A DNA stretch of 64,000 bases. It comes from Triplophysa rosa (lineage: Eukaryota > Chordata > Actinopteri > Cypriniformes > Nemacheilidae). Each line of letters opens with the position of its first letter. Position 1 is the stretch's first letter. Positions 57,701 through 64,000 of the stretch are shown piece after piece. The translations under genes and the position numbers were made by a program. The DNA is taken from contig NC_079893.1 in NCBI RefSeq assembly GCF_024868665.1, positions 12,015,901 to 12,079,900 on the forward strand. Reading direction: 5' to 3'. A model generated the notes under the pieces. The model was given only the letters and a program-made list of their open reading frames with translations, did not search any database and was not told the DNA's origin.

Positions 57701-60700
57701 CTGTGGGACATTTAAAAAGAAAGAAGGACAGGGATAGATTGGAGGATAGATCTAGGGATTACAGGAGAAGTGGATGGGTTGCTAGGTGAATGTTGATGTC
57801 TCTGTTCAGTGTCCTCCATTTCTTCTCATCTGCTCCAGGCGGCACAGATCTGCTGAGTTCAGCGGATCTTTGTGCTGCCATAAGGGCCTTGCTGCTCTGC
57901 ATGTGTGCTTGAGTGTGTGTGATGGAGCGCTGCGGTGATAGAAAGGGATGTCGTTGACACTCGGAGTCGGATGGAAGTGTGTGTTGAGTAAGCATGAATG
58001 ACTACCTGTATTTGCTGCATGCTGCTGGTTGCGTTCTCCAGTTCCTCTCTCAACCGTACACAATCTGGGCAGCATGCGGACCGCCGTTCCATCTCAGCGG
58101 TCTCTCTTTCTTTGACCCTTTCTCTCTCCTCCTCTCTTTCTCTCTCTAATGCTTGAATCACCCCCTCCAATTTTGCTATCTGCAAGCCAAGCAAACTTAT
58201 GTTAGAAGACATGTAGGAACCAAAAATGACGTGGAAACCACAGGGCTGGTTTAATTGGTGAATTCATGGGGTCAATGTTTGAAACTTTAAAGGGAAGTTT
58301 ACCCAAAAATGAGAACCTGTATGACTTTTTTAATTATGCAGAACACAAAGGAAGATATTTTTGTATGGCCATAAAACCACAGAACATTTCTCAAAATCTC
58401 TTCTTCTGTATTTAACAAAACGTATATATTTGCTTTTAAAACCAGGTGTTTCACATGACTCAAAGGTGCCCTACAGAACAAATGGCTGGAATCGTGATGA
58501 TTCATGGTATGCTGCGACACAACATTAAAACAACGCTCTCTTCCCTTTTACTTTTTATCACTTATTAAGTATTAGTTTCCCATCATAACCCAATTTCAAG
58601 CCTGCTGGCAGATTTAGGATTAGCTGAAGCCTTTCGCCTCGAGCACTACAAATGTTATTTTTGCTATCTCATTTATCATGGTCATCTGGAAAGCTCCGGG
58701 GCTCACAGTCTGTGTCTAACCTCTTTTCTGCTGTAATGGTGCTGGTTCGTATACCAGAGCATTTGTTCGGCCAGGGGGTTCGTGAAAGACTCCACATTAC
58801 AACTAACCTCACACAAACATCATTGCAGTCTTTGTACTGGTCTTCTTAGATTGTTCGTGGTTAGAAAATCTTTAAAAGCAGTTACATTTATTTTCAATTT
58901 TAATTACAAAAGCAGCTGATTAATATTCTTCCATTTAAGTTCACCCATTCAATCCTGTTGCATTCTAAAAACACAATCAAATGTTTCTTTAATTTATAGG
59001 AAATAAAAGTTTATCAATACCAACAAACGATACCAAAAAATTCAAATTAAACTGCAACCCTATTACCCATTCCGGCAACAGTTTAACGTTGTTTTGGTAT
59101 GTGATATTACCTCTGTGTCTGACAGCTGGAGTTGGTTGCGTAGCTCCGCTCTCTCTGTCTCTGAACTCTGTCTTTCTTCTTCATTGGCTTTCATCTGTTC
59201 CTCAACCTGCATTAAAGCCAACATCATACGGTTAATATGGTCAATAATCTCTCAAGATGATCTCTTTATGTCAAATCAAAAATATCAGATTTGTGAGTCA
59301 TTTCTGGGACTGGGTGATGTATGTTTGTATGTATGTTTTTAGTTCAAATGTCTTCTTATTTATAGATCCCATCTCAATCCAAACATGACTTTCTTCTGCA
59401 GAACACAACAGAAGATATTTTGAGGAACAATGGTAACCACACAACACTGGCCCCTATGAGACATTTATCAACTTCTACCAAATATCTTCCTTTGTTTTAC
59501 ATGGAAGAAAAAGAAACAGGTTTTGAACGAAATGAGGGTGAATAAATGATGACAGAATTTTTATTTTTGGGTGAACCATCCCTTTAATGGTGGCATATTC
59601 TACACATATGTACACTGTTTTCCCCTAAAGTCTTCATTTCAAATGTAAGTCGCTGTTAGTCAATATTAGTCTGCTTTTGTAAGTTGTAGCAAAAACAGTC
59701 ATAATTTTTGCTTTTCTTTCAGAACGGAGGACTGTTTTTGGTTCATGTAAACAAAAAACAATTATACCTTTTTGCTCCTGTAAAAAAACAACTATACAGT
59801 GATGCAAACAGAATTTTAATCTAACACCGTTTCTACACTGGACGTGGGGCTACGCGACACAACAAAAGACCATAGAACGCATTAGAACCCATTATAATTG
59901 TACATTTTTCCACACTGGATATGGCGCAAAGCGACACACAAACCCATTAAGAACAAGCCGTTAGTCGTGTCGCACCGGTGTAGACACAGAGTAAAATAAT
60001 TGGGAGATGACGACAACAATTTAACCAATCCATAGCAGCAGAAGTTAGTATGTCAACATTTTTGATAACATTTACATTTAGTCATTTAGCAGACGCTTTT
60101 ATCCAAAGCAGGGAGCAATAATATGTCGTACAAGAGCAATAATACAATAGCTGCTAATACAAAGTTACTAGTTTAAACAAAAGCTAGACCACTACCTGTT
60201 GAGAGAAAGAGAGAGGGTTAGTGTTTTTTTCTTCGCATTTGTCTATCAAGTATATGGAGAAAAGATGGGTTTTGAGTAGTTTTTTGAATGTTGTGAGAGA
60301 TGTGGTTGACCGGACTGCGTTAGGAAGAATGTTACACCAGGAAGGAGTTGTGAAGCAGAATGAGCGGGAAAGCGATTTACTACCCTTATGAGGAGGCGAT
60401 ACAAGACGGCGCTCATTTGCTGAATGCAGGGTTCTTGATGGGGTGTAGGAGGGTGTGAAAGTATGCCCGTGCAGATCCAGGTATAGTCCTGTAGGCCAGT
60501 AGTTCTCAAACTGGGGGCCCCCGAGATGGATCCAGGGGGACCACAGATTTTGTGGCATTTTATGAAATATAGAAATTGATCATAGATTTTATGCAATCAA
60601 ACATCAGAAAAATAAGACCACCAGACAAAAGAATTGATGTTTCAGCATTGTATAACCGAATATGTTTTTGTTTAAATAAAAATGTTAAATTTAAGATTAT

Positions 60701-62947
60701 AAGTCTTTATTTGGGGGGCCGCAAAGCGATGCACTCTACACAAAGGGGGCCTTACAACGAAAAAGTTTGAGAACCACTGCTGTAGGCAAGCATTAGTGAC
60801 TAGTGATAAGAAAAGTTTGCACTTTTCCATGCCAACAGTAGCAGTACCATGCCGTCATACCTGTTCTGTCTTCTTCTTCTCTGCATCCAGCAATGCGTGA
60901 GCGTGCCGCAGTTCGCTGGCGTGTTTGCGTATCACTTCTTCCAGTGCTTTCCGAAGTTGTTCTTTCAACCTTATTTTCTCTTCTTCCATTTTTTGCTGCA
61001 CCTGTTTCTTCTCCTCCTCCAGCTCCTGTCTATCATTCTGCCGTTCTTTCTCCACCTCCTGCTGCAGGCGTCTGATCTCCTCAGTATGAGCTCGCTGCAA
61101 CTCCAGACGCATAGAGGATAGAGCATCTGCATGCTAAAACACACACAGACACACAGTTTCCCTGATTTAAGGATATACAGTTTCATTGATGATGTTATAA
61201 GAATGGTTCATCTTTGTGCAAATAAATGCTTTTAAAGAAACATTTGTATTTCACATTTAAGCAGACATGCCTCAATAGAAATTCAATTTCATCTACAAGT
61301 ATTTCATCATAGATCTGTTTGTGCTCATATTTCACAGAGGACCGAAGACGCTGTGTTCAAAGCAGAGTAAACACTGTGATTTCTGTCTCAGCTGCATTTC
61401 CGTTTGCAAATGATTCTTTGAAATTTTGCAAAGCCTTTCATAGAGTTCAGACAGTGTCCAAAGTCACAAAAGAATGATGAGATCGATAGGAGCACAGCGA
61501 TTTATTACATTTTTGGTCTCCAAGAGGAAAACAGCTTATAAATCAAACTAAATGATGTTTATTTGAAAAAATGCAATAGTGCAGAAAGGTCTGTGTGAGG
61601 GTGAGGTTTACGGGATACAATATACAGTTTGTACAGTATAAAACTCATTATGTCTATGGAAAGTCCCCATAAGATAATAAGTCCTTATTTGGGGGGCCAC
61701 ATAAGGATGCAACCTACACAAGGGGGGTCTTACAATGAAATCGTCTGAGAACCACGGGTGTATATGATGGATGGAGGGCCATAGCTGACCTGTTTAAGCA
61801 TACGGGCATGGTCATTAGAGCGACCACTGTTCTGAAGCTCCAGCTCTTTGTTTCTAATGTTGAGACGACCGAGTTGAGACCTGAGCTCGTCCACCTCTGC
61901 AGAGACCCTCACCTGAGAAGAACTCTGACTCATTAACTCCTCTGCAGGAAAGACAAGCACACAAACAGAAGACATGCATAAAGATGATAAGATCAAAGGA
62001 GGCAGAAAAACCTGTGAACTCAAGCTGGTAATCACAAATGTCATATGACAAAAGCAATCATTTCAGCAGAGATGTAAATATCAACAAGGGAACAATTACA
62101 TCAAACAAACTGTGAACAATGCTTGTTGACATTGAAATGCCGGCTTATTAACTGCTGAAAGAGTTTGAGAACTATAATTGCAATAATGACAATTCCAATA
62201 AAATATGACATTGGATAAAGGATAATTGAGGCTCTGTGAATTCATCATAATTAATAATATAAATGCATTGTATTTAATAATGCCTCCTGTCCTATACATA
62301 AATTGAGTAATAACAGATTTTCATCCATTAGAGCTATTCAAATTGACTGTAAAGAAGCAAACCCACCCCTAGCTGCTGTTACAGAGCCATTGAAAGAAAA
62401 TGAGTTACTAAATGGATAAGGGGAGATTCACATAAAACACATTCTTGCATTCAAAAACGGCTATTTTCAACGCAGTGGAATTCAGTTTTGAACTTGACCA
62501 TGATTCAGTGACATAAAAATAAAACAAATCTATTTCTGAAAGGCATTCTTTTCAATGTCTATTTAACCATTGGTGTGGTGTTCGGATCTATTCATTATTT
62601 CTTTCAACATCAGACATTTAATTTTTTTCAGTTATATCACATATTTTCTTTAAAACAATAGCATTATATAATATCATTTTTAACATTAGCTGAGTAAAAA
62701 CATGAACGCCATACCAAGGGTATGGTAATGTTAAAAAAAAACACATACACTGAAATAAAAAGATAAATTTGAATAATTTACTCAACACATTAATTTATCC
62801 TGTGCATGTACCTGACTTGCTCTGAAGCTCATTTTCTTGCAGTAATAACCGTTCTTTAGCTACAGCCAACTCCTCCTCTGCTTTCTTTGCCACGCCCTCT
62901 GCCTCGGTCACCCAGTGACGCCCCTCTTCTAACTGCTCCTCCAGATC
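51749..62947 (-). CDS. FAM184B: FAM184 family coiled-coil protein (probably FAM184B), 3' part
   Basis: Minus-strand exons in order: 62947-62812, 61941-61790, 61133-60861, 59206-59111, 58179-58006, 57700-57594, 56015-55898, 55827-55645, 55264-55048, 54500-54370, 54274-54114, 54000-53845, 53375-53267, 53182-53078, 52283-52027, 51839-51749. Phases agree. The product is nearly all heptad coiled coil (for example RRLQQEVEKERQNDRQELEE). The tail gives the identity: EDLHSIAKLQDRLTERDQ, then SVPNL, then a terminal KQEWFTKYFSF. From memory, human FAM184A has a LTERDQIIKKL stretch, SVPNL and ends QEWFARYFTF. The family's function is unclear. FAM184B is at human 4p15, the same arm as CHRNA9, which favours B over A, but the paralogue is inference. 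The 5' end lies beyond 64000. An alternative acceptor 8 bp inside exon 54000-53845 would shift frame and is rejected. Confidence 0.88.
52346..52854. mobile_element. Tc1/mariner-like MITE, 52348-52852, in FAM184 intron
   Basis: Inverted ends CAGCCGCGGAAAA and TTTTCCGCGGCTG, each bordered by TA (52346-52347 and 52853-52854), with inner AAGAGACCGTT and AACGGTCTCT also inverted. 505 bp, no transposase. The ends resemble Tc1-type fish elements. Confidence 0.8.
56175..56385. repeat. Palindromic dispersed repeat, compact copy
   Basis: Begins TTTAAAGGGATAGTTCACCC and ends GGTGAATTATCACTTTAA, with central CACTTCTATTGT facing ATGTAAGTGAATGGG. Lies in a FAM184 intron. Confidence 0.8.
56589..57458. mobile_element. 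TGTGACCCTGGACCACAAAA-type MITE interrupted by a palindromic repeat
   Basis: The left end TATGTGACCCTGGACCACAA and right end ATGACTGGTTTTGCGGTACA, then GGG, are imperfect inverted copies (CCAGTCA / TGACTGG). A complete palindromic repeat is nested at 57012-57388 (TAAAGGGATACTTCACCC ... GGTGAAGTATCCCTTTAA). The host element is therefore older than the nested one. Located in the FAM184 intron between 57594 and 56015. Confidence 0.7.
58286..59587. repeat. Two degraded copies of the palindromic repeat
   Basis: 58286-58400 starts TTTAAAGGGAAGTTTACCC and runs to ACAGAACATTTCTCAAAATC; 59376-59587 contains CTTTCTTCTGCAGAACACAA and ends GGTGAACCATCCCTTTAA. FAM184 exon 59111-59206 lies between them; the span is given for both copies and is not one repeat. 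Confidence 0.55.
60064..60490 (-). pseudogene. L2/jockey-like LINE 3' remnant
   Basis: On the minus strand a frame shows RSFCFTTPSWCNILPNAVRS and FKKLLKTHLFSIYL, the usual C-terminus of non-LTR retrotransposon ORF2 (W..LP..VR....L..FK..LK..LF). Downstream the 3' tail GGATAAAAGCGTCTGCTAAA is followed by a TGTAAA-type end at 60064. Only the 3' end is present, as for a 5'-truncated insertion. It lies in the FAM184 intron between 60861 and 59206. Confidence 0.75.
60489..60787. mobile_element. hAT MITE, 60497-60779, inserted in the LINE remnant
   Basis: Inverted ends CAGTAGTTCTCAAACT and AGTTTGAGAACCACTG, flanked by an exact 8-bp duplication CTGTAGGC at 60489-60496 and 60780-60787. 283 bp, with GGGGGCCCC and GGGGGGCC blocks inside. 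A degraded relative (TTGGGGGGCCACATAAGG ... CTGAGAACCACGGG) is at 61687-61757 beside a FAM184 exon. Confidence 0.88.
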
Positions 62948-64000
62948 CTGCAAGAAATCAAACAGAGGGAGAGGAACTCATTTTCCAAATAAAGACTGTT
63001 GTTTTAATATTAGAAGGGATTTCTAAGGCAAGAGCTATTGAGCAAACCTCTAAACCAAGGAATTAAACTTTAGTGAGTAACTCATCCCATACCCCTTGTG
63101 CTACAGATGTGGTGTGCTATTACTTTTCTAGACGATCAGGCTCCCAATTTAGCTGCCAAAACATCCCACAGTATTACAAGCAAAACATATACAGCATATA
63201 CTGTATAGGTCATTTGGGTCATTTTCTTCCATTAAATTTCATTTACAAAAAAGGTGCTATTCGTTTTTTTTAATGTCTGAAAAATAATTACATGGAAAAA
63301 ATATGGGATAAAAAAACATTTTTAGCTTGAAAAAATAATAATGTCTGAGGTTCAAAAAAGAATTTGTCATGACCACCACACAAGCTTTGCACAAGGCACA
63401 AGGATCACCGGTCGGGAAGCCCAAGTTGACATTAATCAGTGATTTTTGGCTTTCTCCTGCACACTTTGAGCCTACAACCCTTTGATTATTTCACAGCAGC
63501 TGCTCTCAGTTCATAGATATGAGGTGGCTCTGATTCATTTCTGTGAAGGATGTCAAGGCAGAGCAGAGAGTGTTACTCATCTCCACGCTGTGTCAAGCAG
63601 TTCTATGCAGGTCTAATGCGCATTAGCTACGGCACAGGCAAAAGCTGCGTCAGAGACACAGCCAAGTTTAACAACGTACTTTAGCGCCCCATTTACAAAG
63701 TATATTTTACAGGGGTTTTTTGCAAGCTTTGATGAAGAGAAACAGAATTAGAGCTGACTACAGATCTGTTGTAGTGTCACTGACTGTTGTAGTCGGTTCT
63801 GCCATCTGTTTTCTCCACAGCTGTGTGTTTGAGTGACGGTAATTGTGGGTGTTTGTCTGATTCCTCTAAGCTCAGTCTCAGTTAGAATCGGAAGTGTCAG
63901 TCACGTAGGTAATTACAATGAGATGTACACCCTGCTGAAAGGTCAGTTACACATGACCACTCAGCGGGATTTATGTGAACCGGCTTTCTCCGTCAACACA
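62948..64000. other. FAM184 intron, distal part
   Basis: Upstream of the first FAM184 exon in the window (minus strand). I see no further exon with matching splice borders and coiled-coil composition up to 64000, and no clear transposon ends. Presumed intron. Confidence 0.5.

Noticed and set aside
51749..62947. CEP112 or another centrosomal coiled-coil protein
   Set aside because: The coiled-coil text alone allowed it, but the C-terminal WF..YF.F end and SVPNL motif fit FAM184 and not the CEP112 C-terminus as I remember it.
1..64000. CRISPR arrays, tRNA or rRNA genes, bacterial-type operons
   Set aside because: None seen. The spaced repeats present are transposon ends or microsatellites, and gene structure is eukaryotic throughout.

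Overview
The window looks like vertebrate nuclear DNA from a ray-finned fish, probably a cypriniform. Genes are split by GT-AG introns and encode animal-specific families. Introns and spacers are full of short inverted-repeat DNA transposons, CA microsatellites and one RTE-type LINE. The cypriniform guess rests on remembered repeat types (the palindromic family beginning TTAAAGGGATAGTTCACCC and arrays of ACCAGCT) and is inference. A 3-base N run lies in a CA tract, so this is a draft or scaffolded assembly.

Left third, plus strand: the 3' part of N4BP2 (CUE-like, DUF1771 and Smr regions, ten exons to 12596), then RHOH (single coding exon, 17079-17669), then CHRNA9 (six coding exons, 22782-31476). 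From memory this is the same order and orientation as human 4p14. RhoH keeps the family's loss of the usual GTPase residues, but with Cys and His at the two sites where human has Ser and Asn. The alpha9 subunit has a long His/Asn-rich cytoplasmic loop.

Middle, 31.5-43.2 kb: no host gene recognised. It holds a CpG-rich palindrome with a tandem duplication (33.9-34.3 kb) and two inverted-repeat-bounded units. Each unit carries minus-strand candidate exons that do not look like a transposase: zinc-finger-like exons plus an exon faintly like the pre-hinge of SMC5 (34365-37202), and a BEN-domain gene with a duplicated 48-bp segment (38438-42848). These are the best candidates for something undescribed.

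Right third: HASPIN, plus strand, 17 coding exons in consistent phase (44201-51087, 1080 aa). It meets tail to tail the 3' part of a FAM184 gene (minus strand, exons from 62947 down to the stop at 51749), identified by its C-terminal WF..YF.F end and an SVPNL motif. The two poly(A) signals are only about 40 bp apart.

Repeat history is unusually readable. Several insertions have exact 8-bp (hAT), 14-bp (LINE) or TA flanking duplications, and several are nested. One N4BP2 intron is almost wholly a hAT-like element that later received a 3.2-kb RTE LINE with an intact 1001-codon frame. I saw no tRNA, rRNA or CRISPR array.
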